Positions 40,301 through 46,187 of a DNA stretch of 64,000 nucleotides are shown one piece after another (positions within the stretch are counted from its first letter, which is position 1; every line of letters begins with the position of its first letter). The position numbers and the translations under genes were made by a program. Origin of the DNA: SZUA-547 sp963669315 (lineage in GTDB: Bacteria; Pseudomonadota; Alphaproteobacteria; Rhodobacterales; Rhodobacteraceae). The stretch spans positions 2,294,001-2,358,000 of the forward strand of contig OY770021.1 in assembly GCA_963669315.1 (NCBI GenBank). Direction: 5' to 3'. The notes under the pieces are model-generated. The model did no database searches and was not told the origin of the DNA. It saw only the letters and a list, made by a program, of their open reading frames with translations.

Positions 40301-41328
40301 TTGATCCCGCCGACTATCCGGGCATCAATCTCAACAACATGGTCTATTTTGAGATCAATTGGGACGGCTCAGACTTTATCGACGCCGTTCAGTTCACCAT
40401 GGCCGAGGGGACGATCAAGATCCCGTTCATGGAGTTCATCCAGAACAAGCCGGTGGTGGCCGATCCGATCACGATCGAACTGGAGGCGACCTATACCGAC
40501 TTCGACGGGGATCCGGACTCGGATACGTTCACGATCCAACTCAACACGGATGAGACGCCGCTGGACGACACGGACGCCGACATTCAGTTCGACGGGAATA
40601 ACGCAGAGATCGAGACGTTCAACATCGATCTGACGACCGCGAACGATTCCTGGGAGATCACTGATTTCGGCGACGGTGACAAGGTGGTGCTGCTGAATTC
40701 CCAGCATGACTACGTGTTGAGCAATGTCACCGAATTAGCTGGTAGCGATCCGGACGCGCTGATCACCGTGAACGGCGTGACGATCGACATAAACTATGAT
40801 GCGGCCAGTAGTTTCACTGACACCGGCGATGCAAACGAAATGAGCGACGACGACATTATGGTCGCCTATGACGGCCTCTGGATCACCGGATCGGTCTACT
40901 TCGGTGAGGACGGAGGCAACGCCGTCGGTGGCGCGGACAGTGACGCCTTCGTGTTCGATAACAGCGGTGACTCCTTCACAGGCGGCGACGGAGCGGATGC
41001 GTCGGTGTTCTTCGACGCTTTCGCCGCCGCGAACGTGATCTCCGACTTTAACTCTGCGCAGGGCGACATCATCGTGATCTCGGCCTCGACCTTCAACGCG
41101 GCGATCGGGTCTGACGCGTTGAAGGAAGGGATGCTGACCGACGCCAATTTCTTCGACCCTGTCGGCGACGGTGGCGTTCAGGGCGCGACGGACTACTTCG
41201 TTTACAATGCGAATACGTGCGCTCTGTTGTTTGATGCGGATGGGGACGGAATCGATCCGGCGGTCCAGTTCGCTACGTTGAGCAACATGCCTGACCTGGA
41301 TGCCGACGACATCGTCGTCATTGCGTGA
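25330..41328 (+). CDS. Giant type I-secreted adhesin with 17 identical 208-residue repeats
   Basis: A 5332-residue, strongly acidic protein. The N-terminal part (about 1-1165) resembles DUF5801-type modules of large RTX adhesins (TSIVIGREWIDDG, GDVVFAIYLD) and contains several related segments with LIDAIND motifs. Residues 1166-4701 are 17 tandem 208-residue units that look like the T1SS-143 repeat class; each unit lacks Met, Cys and His. The C-terminal part (4706-5332) ends with an RTX-type secretion domain (YFVYNANTCALLFDADGDG ... ADDIVVIA). There is no signal peptide, so type I secretion is inferred. AGGGGGAAG precedes the ATG. Likely role: cell-surface or biofilm adhesion. Confidence 0.88.
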   Translation: MPDHIIDADGEVIADESDGLQNLTASTGNGTPTEVTDVDDNDISASSLPTEFLTVLGGIIADPIDGAISAALSEYDGTTVIDSDPDDDETGLSGTDSIANGEYTIGQDINGNGTIDVGETYTFTASGSTLQNLIDAINDNSSDTLALADAVLIGGDLIITSTNGEALTLTGFEAIDDDLADGKYAGDTDTYMITVDGDGEIDPLTFATDPSGTEIPTDPGTASALEGAVTGLTTTDGTEIRMYLADYVDGDGEAGTSIVIGREWIDDGSGSFTTGDVVFAIYLDQQYDENGDIVARIWTVQYDTFAHNDPSDPDEWENVWLSEKLYLLASTELSFDAANSPSGQNLDIMFRKENATLYDNGDGIQRVDLGIIATGKYPANQSDGESITTGDTVNTSQAGGPTTFGVNNQMLTSSSTPGEGEGIFFTFAMGLVDDYTTPNLDQNEADIEHNIDHDGLFSAETAQFTVVQLQGGKTAVVKITAFMSQFDDPTVHDQDNYVDAQLIDVYAHESFVLTSDVDGDDPVDLSRTGALTPGDVFTIGKDLDASSVIEPDETFTFTAGAGDTHGDLIAAINDDSLNLAFATILDGDFLIASTDGAEIVLTGFSVIGTGGDLAEGASYSASTFDYDPTVDVLAAKVTRVIEGKGKNPDTKLVIEPDTSSNASVDTSLPAHLTGLADTAYYYGEVTVENDVELDPPTEFQDLIFIEHADGSYTIYGTKAGDIIEYTSDIDHNRVLIENFGDDSGQDSAEFDIGEFKITDTESGALDVGELIKWEDDSIAADSTAIEISAKVYEDALDSSLPTTTEIEDDNGASDSSTGNIAGTKDADGTGDYTATPGEDDEASGADMSGSDLADLFTAAADQPVTITLSTDTSGLAIFFSKGAQLVYEVDTSEDDYDTLTASVVGVSGEVNQIAPDANEVLASGVYTFEVDANGDGAIVAGEMFSFPADGSTGLLQDLIDAINGSGLATAALADGDLVLESISGEPIMLTGGFEDISNAMAASSRTVFTLTAYLDGSWTFDLDGQLDHFLASGDFSTDLQYVAKVIGADLTTFPAPFTATLEINDVVITGLGSVASAQDVVDAINDNATDPGVTASLDGGVLILTADDINSSIKIEGTDLEQLGLSEDTFAPIFDAIDLSSILVATEGDGDSKVGAGTGKFFIRVENDVPEQNTATVTVAVQEDALDTVTQSATIEGSLGNIDASGTDTTTVAITEEQLATLVDVGADEPASFSLNLDAIAGSEITGTAVTRTGDDENPNEPLTSKGDAVYFLVNDAGTEIWGVTTGDGAPDEDADIDRIVFKITSIADDGATSDTEAFQFELLDQIDNDDDDDLATGEGETDVDTIDIAGAFVATDEDGDALVLDDGLEVDIENDVPEQNTATVTVAVQEDALDTVTQSATIEGSLGNIDASGTDTTTVAITEEQLATLVDVGADEPASFSLNLDAIAGSEITGTAVTRTGDDENPNEPLTSKGDAVYFLVNDAGTEIWGVTTGDGAPDEDADIDRIVFKITSIADDGATSDTEAFQFELLDQIDNDDDDDLATGEGETDVDTIDIAGAFVATDEDGDALVLDDGLEVDIENDVPEQNTATVTVAVQEDALDTVTQSATIEGSLGNIDASGTDTTTVAITEEQLATLVDVGADEPASFSLNLDAIAGSEITGTAVTRTGDDENPNEPLTSKGDAVYFLVNDAGTEIWGVTTGDGAPDEDADIDRIVFKITSIADDGATSDTEAFQFELLDQIDNDDDDDLATGEGETDVDTIDIAGAFVATDEDGDALVLDDGLEVDIENDVPEQNTATVTVAVQEDALDTVTQSATIEGSLGNIDASGTDTTTVAITEEQLATLVDVGADEPASFSLNLDAIAGSEITGTAVTRTGDDENPNEPLTSKGDAVYFLVNDAGTEIWGVTTGDGAPDEDADIDRIVFKITSIADDGATSDTEAFQFELLDQIDNDDDDDLATGEGETDVDTIDIAGAFVATDEDGDALVLDDGLEVDIENDVPEQNTATVTVAVQEDALDTVTQSATIEGSLGNIDASGTDTTTVAITEEQLATLVDVGADEPASFSLNLDAIAGSEITGTAVTRTGDDENPNEPLTSKGDAVYFLVNDAGTEIWGVTTGDGAPDEDADIDRIVFKITSIADDGATSDTEAFQFELLDQIDNDDDDDLATGEGETDVDTIDIAGAFVATDEDGDALVLDDGLEVDIENDVPEQNTATVTVAVQEDALDTVTQSATIEGSLGNIDASGTDTTTVAITEEQLATLVDVGADEPASFSLNLDAIAGSEITGTAVTRTGDDENPNEPLTSKGDAVYFLVNDAGTEIWGVTTGDGAPDEDADIDRIVFKITSIADDGATSDTEAFQFELLDQIDNDDDDDLATGEGETDVDTIDIAGAFVATDEDGDALVLDDGLEVDIENDVPEQNTATVTVAVQEDALDTVTQSATIEGSLGNIDASGTDTTTVAITEEQLATLVDVGADEPASFSLNLDAIAGSEITGTAVTRTGDDENPNEPLTSKGDAVYFLVNDAGTEIWGVTTGDGAPDEDADIDRIVFKITSIADDGATSDTEAFQFELLDQIDNDDDDDLATGEGETDVDTIDIAGAFVATDEDGDALVLDDGLEVDIENDVPEQNTATVTVAVQEDALDTVTQSATIEGSLGNIDASGTDTTTVAITEEQLATLVDVGADEPASFSLNLDAIAGSEITGTAVTRTGDDENPNEPLTSKGDAVYFLVNDAGTEIWGVTTGDGAPDEDADIDRIVFKITSIADDGATSDTEAFQFELLDQIDNDDDDDLATGEGETDVDTIDIAGAFVATDEDGDALVLDDGLEVDIENDVPEQNTATVTVAVQEDALDTVTQSATIEGSLGNIDASGTDTTTVAITEEQLATLVDVGADEPASFSLNLDAIAGSEITGTAVTRTGDDENPNEPLTSKGDAVYFLVNDAGTEIWGVTTGDGAPDEDADIDRIVFKITSIADDGATSDTEAFQFELLDQIDNDDDDDLATGEGETDVDTIDIAGAFVATDEDGDALVLDDGLEVDIENDVPEQNTATVTVAVQEDALDTVTQSATIEGSLGNIDASGTDTTTVAITEEQLATLVDVGADEPASFSLNLDAIAGSEITGTAVTRTGDDENPNEPLTSKGDAVYFLVNDAGTEIWGVTTGDGAPDEDADIDRIVFKITSIADDGATSDTEAFQFELLDQIDNDDDDDLATGEGETDVDTIDIAGAFVATDEDGDALVLDDGLEVDIENDVPEQNTATVTVAVQEDALDTVTQSATIEGSLGNIDASGTDTTTVAITEEQLATLVDVGADEPASFSLNLDAIAGSEITGTAVTRTGDDENPNEPLTSKGDAVYFLVNDAGTEIWGVTTGDGAPDEDADIDRIVFKITSIADDGATSDTEAFQFELLDQIDNDDDDDLATGEGETDVDTIDIAGAFVATDEDGDALVLDDGLEVDIENDVPEQNTATVTVAVQEDALDTVTQSATIEGSLGNIDASGTDTTTVAITEEQLATLVDVGADEPASFSLNLDAIAGSEITGTAVTRTGDDENPNEPLTSKGDAVYFLVNDAGTEIWGVTTGDGAPDEDADIDRIVFKITSIADDGATSDTEAFQFELLDQIDNDDDDDLATGEGETDVDTIDIAGAFVATDEDGDALVLDDGLEVDIENDVPEQNTATVTVAVQEDALDTVTQSATIEGSLGNIDASGTDTTTVAITEEQLATLVDVGADEPASFSLNLDAIAGSEITGTAVTRTGDDENPNEPLTSKGDAVYFLVNDAGTEIWGVTTGDGAPDEDADIDRIVFKITSIADDGATSDTEAFQFELLDQIDNDDDDDLATGEGETDVDTIDIAGAFVATDEDGDALVLDDGLEVDIENDVPEQNTATVTVAVQEDALDTVTQSATIEGSLGNIDASGTDTTTVAITEEQLATLVDVGADEPASFSLNLDAIAGSEITGTAVTRTGDDENPNEPLTSKGDAVYFLVNDAGTEIWGVTTGDGAPDEDADIDRIVFKITSIADDGATSDTEAFQFELLDQIDNDDDDDLATGEGETDVDTIDIAGAFVATDEDGDALVLDDGLEVDIENDVPEQNTATVTVAVQEDALDTVTQSATIEGSLGNIDASGTDTTTVAITEEQLATLVDVGADEPASFSLNLDAIAGSEITGTAVTRTGDDENPNEPLTSKGDAVYFLVNDAGTEIWGVTTGDGAPDEDADIDRIVFKITSIADDGATSDTEAFQFELLDQIDNDDDDDLATGEGETDVDTIDIAGAFVATDEDGDALVLDDGLEVDIENDVPEQNTATVTVAVQEDALDTVTQSATIEGSLGNIDASGTDTTTVAITEEQLATLVDVGADEPASFSLNLDAIAGSEITGTAVTRTGDDENPNEPLTSKGDAVYFLVNDAGTEIWGVTTGDGAPDEDADIDRIVFKITSIADDGATSDTEAFQFELLDQIDNDDDDDLATGEGETDVDTIDIAGAFVATDEDGDALVLDDGLEVDIENDVPEQNTATVTVAVQEDALDTVTQSATIEGSLGNIDASGTDTTTVAITEEQLATLVDVGADEPASFSLNLDAIAGSEITGTAVTRTGDDENPNEPLTSKGDAVYFLVNDAGTEIWGVTTGDGAPDEDADIDRIVFKITSIADDGATSDTEAFQFELLDQIDNDDDDDLATGEGETDVDTIDIAGAFVATDEDGDALVLDDGLEVDIENDVPIIAAHNLFGSGTENPQFGLWDLDIGADEFGSLSIDLTSFTIGEDVFDVNPDETLTLSVVDGKFVFEGTLDDGDTSTDDFDFTLEFREDGTYVFDLDAGFASSVSLLSTEGQLPPGGPDPVQTIVFPSQPADEDEIVFFAVTNATTSDTLIDGALVKHEFVPGDSGDSLEIRAGDAVDGALVGFTESFITFSREMNVSTSGIGVNNNNLNGNSIADIQDVDQSFVVNPELGLTKLRVFIDNSVGGYDPESEELYYRVYEEGATDSLGNVLVDGLVGGVELFDADLLDPADYPGINLNNMVYFEINWDGSDFIDAVQFTMAEGTIKIPFMEFIQNKPVVADPITIELEATYTDFDGDPDSDTFTIQLNTDETPLDDTDADIQFDGNNAEIETFNIDLTTANDSWEITDFGDGDKVVLLNSQHDYVLSNVTELAGSDPDALITVNGVTIDINYDAASSFTDTGDANEMSDDDIMVAYDGLWITGSVYFGEDGGNAVGGADSDAFVFDNSGDSFTGGDGADASVFFDAFAAANVISDFNSAQGDIIVISASTFNAAIGSDALKEGMLTDANFFDPVGDGGVQGATDYFVYNANTCALLFDADGDGIDPAVQFATLSNMPDLDADDIVVIA
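28825..39447 (+). repeat. Tandem array: 17 x 624-bp identical units plus 15 bp
   Basis: Units begin at 28825 + 624n (n = 0 to 16). The partial next unit ends at 39447, where the sequence changes to unique DNA. Every copy I compared is identical at the DNA level, and all 17 give the same translation in several frames. This points to very recent expansion or active homogenisation. Confidence 0.95.
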
Positions 41329-41351
41329 CGGGCGGGTGATGTAGAAACTGA

Positions 41352-41390
41352 AGGACGGCCTGTCGCGGATTCTGCGAGGCATGCCGTCCT
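41352..41390. terminator. Hairpin after the giant adhesin gene
   Basis: AGGACGGC (41352-41359) pairs with GCCGTCCT (41383-41390), 23 bp after the stop codon. No T-run follows, so an intrinsic terminator is possible but unproven. Confidence 0.35.
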
Positions 41391-41578
41391 CCGATCAAAG
41401 TATCGGCAAGCGAATCCCGCTGGAATACGGGGGAGGGTTGAATCCTTGGAGATATCCGGCATGAAATCGGTTTTGCCCACCTTCTTCGCGTAACCGTAAG
41501 ATAAATACTTTGAGACCACCGCGCCGCTCGAAGAAGGACAAGAAATCATCGGTGAGGCTACGCTTGGGTGTCCTAGTT

Positions 41579-41601
41579 GTTCGCTATCGGATGTAGCGAA
41601 C
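41579..41601. repeat. Inverted repeat in the gap before the HTH/recombinase module
   Basis: Perfect 8-bp arms GTTCGCTA-N7-TAGCGAAC. The size suits a protein-binding site, possibly for one of the two HTH proteins encoded downstream or for the recombinase. The rest of 41391-41775 shows no gene. Confidence 0.4.
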
Positions 41602-41775
41602 GAATCTCCTTCCAAACGGATTGAGCAACAGCAATGTCACACAATCTTGCGTACGCGTCACGGTTTTCCCTGCCGTCTCCTTTCAATTCAACGAGTTAGC
41701 GTCATAAGAAGTCACAACTTTCTCTGCAGTCGTCCACATCAATCCGCGATGCACCAGCCGATATTGACCACAGAA

Positions 41776-41799
41776 GCGGCGCGAGCTCGATCGCGCCGC
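41776..41799. promoter_or_regulatory. Strong hairpin 25 bp before the first HTH gene
   Basis: Perfect 9-bp arms GCGGCGCGA / TCGCGCCGC around a 6-base loop. It lies just upstream of the ribosome site of the gene at 41825 and may be an operator or an RNA element in its leader. Confidence 0.45.
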
Positions 41800-41824
41800 A
41801 CTGAGGCTGATCGGAGCAGATTGA

Positions 41825-42025
41825 ATGAAAAACCTGAACCAGGAGCAGCTGGCGGCGCGTTGGGATCTCTCTCCCCGCACGCTGGAGCAGTGGCGTTGGC
41901 GGGGCGTCGGGCCGCGGTTTCTCAAGATCGGCGGGCGGGTGATCTATCCGGTCGGCGAGATTGAGGCCTATGAGGCCGAAAGGCTCTACCAGAACACGTC
42001 CGGCCCCTTGCCGCGCGAGGGCTGA
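41825..42025 (+). CDS. Small HTH protein, AlpA/excisionase type
   Basis: A 66-residue protein with a MerR/AlpA-like winged helix: LNQEQLAARWDLSPRTLEQWRWRGVGPRFLKIGGRVIYPV. Proteins of this kind in integrative elements act as excisionases or local regulators. GGAG lies 9 bases before the ATG. It is the first gene of a tight operon, 3 bp from the next HTH gene and followed by the recombinase. Confidence 0.8.
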   Translation: MKNLNQEQLAARWDLSPRTLEQWRWRGVGPRFLKIGGRVIYPVGEIEAYEAERLYQNTSGPLPREG

Positions 42026-42028
42026 GCG

Positions 42029-42442
42029 ATGCCCAAGCGCCCACCTCATCACCTCATCAAGCGGAACATGGTCTATTCCGTAGCGGAGGCGGCCGCCGTG
42101 CTGGGAATGCATCGGCAGACCGTGACCCGCTGGATTCGGGAGCACGGTCTTCCAGCCGCCACGGACCGAAGGCCCTGGCTCATCGAGGGCGGCGTTCTCA
42201 AGGACTGGCTGATCGAGCGCCGCGAGGGGAGGCGGCAAAGGCTCGGGCCGGGCGAGATCTTCTGTCTGCCCTGCCGAAGGCCGGTCCGTCCCGACGGCGA
42301 CTTGGCCGAGTATCTGCCGCGCACTGAGTGCGCCGGCGCCCTCCGGGGGATCTGTCCCTCCTGTGACCGCCTTGTCCACAGGGCGCTTCGACTCGACGAT
42401 CTGGATCGCGTGGCCGGTGATCTCGATGTCGCGATCACATGA
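42029..42442 (+). CDS. HTH protein with Cys-rich zinc-ribbon-like C-terminus
   Basis: A 137-residue protein. Residues 14-60 form an excisionase-type helix-turn-helix (VYSVAEAAAVLGMHRQTVTRWIREHGLPAA). The C-terminal half has paired cysteines (FCLPC, ECAG, ICPSC) that could bind zinc. The order HTH-HTH-recombinase suggests control of excision or of the recombinase gene 70 bp downstream. The combined architecture is not one I can name. Confidence 0.75.
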   Translation: MPKRPPHHLIKRNMVYSVAEAAAVLGMHRQTVTRWIREHGLPAATDRRPWLIEGGVLKDWLIERREGRRQRLGPGEIFCLPCRRPVRPDGDLAEYLPRTECAGALRGICPSCDRLVHRALRLDDLDRVAGDLDVAIT

Positions 42443-42512
42443 GGAGAGGGATGATTAAAGGGAGGTTCTGGTCCTCTCGTAATCGTTCACTTCGGAAGGG
42501 AGTCCAAAACCC

Positions 42513-43574
42513 ATGAAAATGCGCAGTTCAAGCAATGTCCGGATTCGCCGGAAATACCTCCTCTGGCTCAAGGAGGCGCGGGGCCTCTCGGACGCTTCGG
42601 TCGACCGGGCCGCCGCGTCCATCGCACGCTTTGAAGCGGTCACCGGAGGCGCGGATTTCAAGAGCTTTCACGTGGAGAAGGCGCGCGCCTTTAAGCGGCG
42701 ACTGGAGAGCGAAACCAATGCAAGGACCGGACGGCCCCTGTCCGCTGGCCTCATCGACGGCACGCTGCGCGATCTGAAGGCCTTCTTCGGCTGGCTCGCC
42801 GATCAGCCAAGTTATCGGTCGAAGCTGTCGCATGCGGACGCGGCGTATTTCACGCCCTCGCGCCGGGTCGCAAAGTCGGCCCATGGCGGCGCCTGGCGCG
42901 ATCACCCCTCGCCCGAGCAGGCCGCGCATGCGGTCCGTTCGATGCCAGGCGAGACACTGATCGAGCGGCGCGACCGCGCGATGATGGCGCTGCTCTATCT
43001 GACCGGCGGACGGGACGGCGCCCTCATCACTTTGAGAATCCGCAATATCGACCTTCGCGGGCGCTGCGTTCATTTCTCGGGACGCGATGTCGAGACCAAG
43101 TTCGGCAAGATGTTCACGAGTTGGTTTTTCCCCATCGGCGAAGAGTTCGAGCAATACGTCGCCGAATGGGTCTCTGAGTTGCGAGAGAAACTTTTCTTCG
43201 GTCCAGGCGATCCGGTCTTCCCGCGTCAGGCGACGGGCCTCGGAGAGGACGGATCGTTCGCAGCTCAGGGCCTCGAACGCGCACCCTACGCCAACACGGC
43301 GCGCGTGGCGGCGATCTGCAAGAGCGCCTTCGAGGGCGCCGGCCTTCCCGCCTTCACCCCGCATCTTCTTCGCAAGACGCTGGTCGATCTTGCGAGCAGC
43401 CATTGCCGCACGCCGGAGGAGTTCAAGGCCTGGTCGCAAAATCTCGGCCATGAGGACGTCATGACGACGTTTCGCAGCTACGGCGCGGTCGCGCCGGGCC
43501 GCCAGCGCGATCTCATTTACAGGATGCGCCCGGTTGACGAGGAAGAGGGCGAGGCTCTTTTCGATCCTTGCTGA
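42513..43574 (+). CDS. Second tyrosine recombinase
   Basis: A 353-residue phage-integrase-family enzyme with a SAM-like N-terminal DNA-binding domain (about 8-100) and a complete catalytic set: Arg167 (TGGRDGALI), Lys196 region, His284 and Arg287 (HLLRKTL), His313 (LGHEDV) and Tyr323. It lacks the DUF4102-type arm domain of the integrase at 20992, so it is a different lineage. GGGAG precedes the ATG. Its last 62 bp overlap the end of the convergent QueC-like gene, a compact arrangement that suggests the genes travel together. Confidence 0.88.
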   Translation: MKMRSSSNVRIRRKYLLWLKEARGLSDASVDRAAASIARFEAVTGGADFKSFHVEKARAFKRRLESETNARTGRPLSAGLIDGTLRDLKAFFGWLADQPSYRSKLSHADAAYFTPSRRVAKSAHGGAWRDHPSPEQAAHAVRSMPGETLIERRDRAMMALLYLTGGRDGALITLRIRNIDLRGRCVHFSGRDVETKFGKMFTSWFFPIGEEFEQYVAEWVSELREKLFFGPGDPVFPRQATGLGEDGSFAAQGLERAPYANTARVAAICKSAFEGAGLPAFTPHLLRKTLVDLASSHCRTPEEFKAWSQNLGHEDVMTTFRSYGAVAPGRQRDLIYRMRPVDEEEGEALFDPC

Positions 43575-45411
43575 TGTGCTCGGAAGGCTCTCGATAGACG
43601 CGAACATGGTCCGGATTCAGCCGATAGCCGCGCCACGGGATATTCTCGACGATCTCGTTGCGGTCCGGCGGCGCTATTCCATTCATCTCGCAGCGGGAGG
43701 TGACTTCCCTGCGCAGCCGATTGACCCGCCGGCGAACGACTTCCTCGCCTATACCCCACTCTTGAGACAGCAGGCGCGCCTGAACAAACGGATGATCTTC
43801 TGCAGGAAGCCCGTTCCCAAGCGCCCTGAAATGATCCTTTGACAGTCGCGAAATGAACCCTGCGGATACCCCACGAAAGCGCCCGAGGCCCTCGATTTCT
43901 GCCTCACGCTCGTTTTTTCCAAGCCGCAGCACCCAGGCGCGGTCCGCTTTGCTCCTGGGCTTCTCCTTGTTTCGTGTGGGGGCCAAAGTTATCGCGGCGG
44001 GGGCTTCGCCGCCAAAGCGCTCACGCCCAATCATCGCGATCAGGCTGTCCGGATCAGCGTAATCCGCTCTAATGGCGACCTCGGACAGGCGCTTGTCGAG
44101 CACCTGCTTGACCGAGCGGCCATGTCTCTGGTGCAGATTGAACAGGCGCTCCGCCGCCGCCTCCGGCGTCATGCCGAGCGCGCCAAGCGCCCGTTGAACC
44201 TCGCCATACGACAGCATGAAATTGGTCGAGGACATACTCGTGAAGGCGGTCGCATTGCGGATGTATCCGAGCGCCATCTCCCGATCCCTTACATCCGTTC
44301 GCGGACCCTGGAGTGGATCAGTCTCGTAGGCTTCGATCGGGTCGGCTTCATCCATTCCCGCGGCCAGGGCGGCGAAGCGGCGATCGATGCATTGCGAGCA
44401 CTTGCCGCAATGGGGATGCATCTTCGTCCTGCCGCGAACGTCGCCACAGCTTCGCGACATGCGGACCAGGTCACTCGCGCCGGCGTTGCGGATCAGTTCC
44501 AGAACCTCTGTCTTGGTCTTCCAGAACAGAGGGTTCTCAACGGTCATCGGTTTCTTGAACACGGCCGAGAACAGCTCGCCCAATCCCGCTAGGGCCTGGG
44601 GGTGCGTTGAGCGGGTTGCGCGCGCGCCGACCACCTGGCCTGAGATCGGCAGGTTGAGGCTGACGACGCCGTTCTCATGAAATGTCACGTGATCGGCGTC
44701 CATCATGTGCGCGACGGCCGCGCCGAGCGCGGCGAAAAGGAAAGACCGGGAACGGTGGGTCGATTCTCTGTTCGTCTCCTTTCCAAGTTGCATGGAGACG
44801 GGGACGTGAAGCACCCGCGCCGCGCCAAATCGTTTCCGGAGTTCCGAGACGATTTCCGTCTGAGCCTTCGCCAGTTTGGTGGAAGAGTGGTGGCTGACAA
44901 GCGCAATGCGGCGCTCTGGGGCGCTGAGGTCCTGTAGCGCGCCGGCCAGGGAATCGAGGCCACCGGAGAACATCGCGACGCTGCTGACCGCCAAGTCCGC
45001 GTCCCGCAGGTTCAGAAACTCGATACGCTTGGGATCAGGCGGTCTCGGCGTAAAGGCGAAGGCGTAGTGATCATCGGAGAGAAGGCCAAGCGTCTTCTCA
45101 AGCGAACCCTTGACGTCTGCGCTGTTCCAGAGGTCTGGATCGCGAACCGGAATCTCGAACATCATGCGCCGACGCCAGCGTGCCCCCATCTGCGCGTCCT
45201 TGGCGCCGCCGCGGCGGATGGCGGCGTCGGCGGCGTAGACGATGGCGGCGATCTCGACGAGATCGAGAACCGGCTCGGGCGGATTGGCCACCATGCGGCG
45301 CGATAGTCCCTGGATCCGAAGCGTCGCGCCTCGCTGCTCTCCGTCCACATCGAGGAGGATTGACTCGTCCCCAGTGCTGTCGACACAGCGGATGAGATGA
45401 TCACGCGGCAT
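43513..45411 (-). CDS. QueC-like PP-loop protein fused to a winged helix
   Basis: A 632-residue protein. Residues 1-140 are unrecognised. Then comes a QueC-like ATP-pyrophosphatase domain with PP-loop SGGLDS (149-154) and the zinc-type cysteines Cys322, Cys335, Cys338 and Cys341 (SCGDV ... HCGKCSQCIDRR). The C-terminal part (about 490-610) resembles an OmpR-like winged helix (VVRRRVNRLRREV ... IPWRGYRLNPDHVRV). QueC makes preQ0 in queuosine synthesis, but no other queuosine gene is here. QueC-like proteins are known in the Qat and type IV CBASS anti-phage systems. With an unknown partner and a recombinase, this may be a distinct defence module. Its start overlaps the partner gene by 11 bp. 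Confidence 0.8.
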   Translation of the reverse strand: MPRDHLIRCVDSTGDESILLDVDGEQRGATLRIQGLSRRMVANPPEPVLDLVEIAAIVYAADAAIRRGGAKDAQMGARWRRRMMFEIPVRDPDLWNSADVKGSLEKTLGLLSDDHYAFAFTPRPPDPKRIEFLNLRDADLAVSSVAMFSGGLDSLAGALQDLSAPERRIALVSHHSSTKLAKAQTEIVSELRKRFGAARVLHVPVSMQLGKETNRESTHRSRSFLFAALGAAVAHMMDADHVTFHENGVVSLNLPISGQVVGARATRSTHPQALAGLGELFSAVFKKPMTVENPLFWKTKTEVLELIRNAGASDLVRMSRSCGDVRGRTKMHPHCGKCSQCIDRRFAALAAGMDEADPIEAYETDPLQGPRTDVRDREMALGYIRNATAFTSMSSTNFMLSYGEVQRALGALGMTPEAAAERLFNLHQRHGRSVKQVLDKRLSEVAIRADYADPDSLIAMIGRERFGGEAPAAITLAPTRNKEKPRSKADRAWVLRLGKNEREAEIEGLGRFRGVSAGFISRLSKDHFRALGNGLPAEDHPFVQARLLSQEWGIGEEVVRRRVNRLRREVTSRCEMNGIAPPDRNEIVENIPWRGYRLNPDHVRVYREPSEHISKDRKEPRPLPRQPGASCK

Positions 45412-46180
45412 CCCGGCGCCGTCCCAACTCGTCGCGGATCTTCTTGAACCCGTAGCGCGCGAACTTTCGGGCCGCGTCCTCCGTCAGTCGGCCTTCCTGC
45501 CAAACGGTCTTGCCGTACCAGCCGCCGGCGTAGTCCTCGACGATCCTGGAGGCCTCGCGGCAATGTTGCGCGATGGCGGCGTCGAACGCCCGTCGTTCGG
45601 CGTCCGTCCGAAAGCGACCCTCGTCGCCGACATGCTTCGCCAGTTCCCGGCTCAGGAAATAGTCAAGACTTCGCTGGGTCAGCCGGGCGAAGAAGTCGCG
45701 CGCGAGGCTGGCGAAGCGATCGCCCTGTGAAAGCCTTCCAAGCGCGCTACGCAGCTCGGTCGGGTCTGGCTCGAAAAGGGAGGGAAGTTGCGGCTCGATC
45801 GCGGCTGTGAGCGACTCGACGAGGGCCATTTGCGCCATCTCGCCTAAATCAGATCTCTCGCGTCTTTGGCGCGCCTCCTCATCGAGCGCGGCCCCAACGG
45901 CGCTTGTCAGTGTGAGAAGCGATGGAGGTGCGCGAAGATCAAGCCCAAGTTCGGCGAACGCCTCCATGTGGTCAGGCGCCCGCGCCGCAAGCGGCAGATT
46001 TGTAAGCAGCCAAACCGCGCGCAAGAAGACCGGATCGTCAGCGGCGCCGGCCAGCGCCGCCTCGGCAGCGCGCGCAGATGCGCCCGCCACGGCTTCACCG
46101 TCAGCGCCCTCGCCGAGAAGGGCGACGACCTGCGTCCACTTTTTTGATGTGGGTATGATCCCTAAACGAATATGACCCAA
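45401..46180 (-). CDS. Unknown partner of the QueC-like protein
   Basis: A roughly 259-residue, helix-rich protein. Its N-terminal region reads IPTSKKWTQVVALLGEGADG. Later come VWLLTNLPLAARAPDHMEAF, a middle region (SLDYFLSRELAKHVGDEGRF) and a C-terminal YGKTVWQEGRLTEDAARKFARYGFKKIRDEL. I do not recognise the family; it does not look like QatA, QatB or QatD. No ATG or GTG exists near the expected start; only TTG codons at 46180 and 46231 are available. The upstream DNA is the decayed island end, so the native start may have been lost. It is the first gene of the pair and is coupled to the QueC-like gene. Confidence 0.65.
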   Translation of the reverse strand: MGHIRLGIIPTSKKWTQVVALLGEGADGEAVAGASARAAEAALAGAADDPVFLRAVWLLTNLPLAARAPDHMEAFAELGLDLRAPPSLLTLTSAVGAALDEEARQRRERSDLGEMAQMALVESLTAAIEPQLPSLFEPDPTELRSALGRLSQGDRFASLARDFFARLTQRSLDYFLSRELAKHVGDEGRFRTDAERRAFDAAIAQHCREASRIVEDYAGGWYGKTVWQEGRLTEDAARKFARYGFKKIRDELGRRRDAA

Positions 46181-46187
46181 TCTGCTC

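Noticed and set aside
43513..45411. Queuosine biosynthesis enzyme QueC
   Set aside because: The protein is almost three times the length of QueC, carries a winged helix and has no queD, queE, queF or tgt neighbour.
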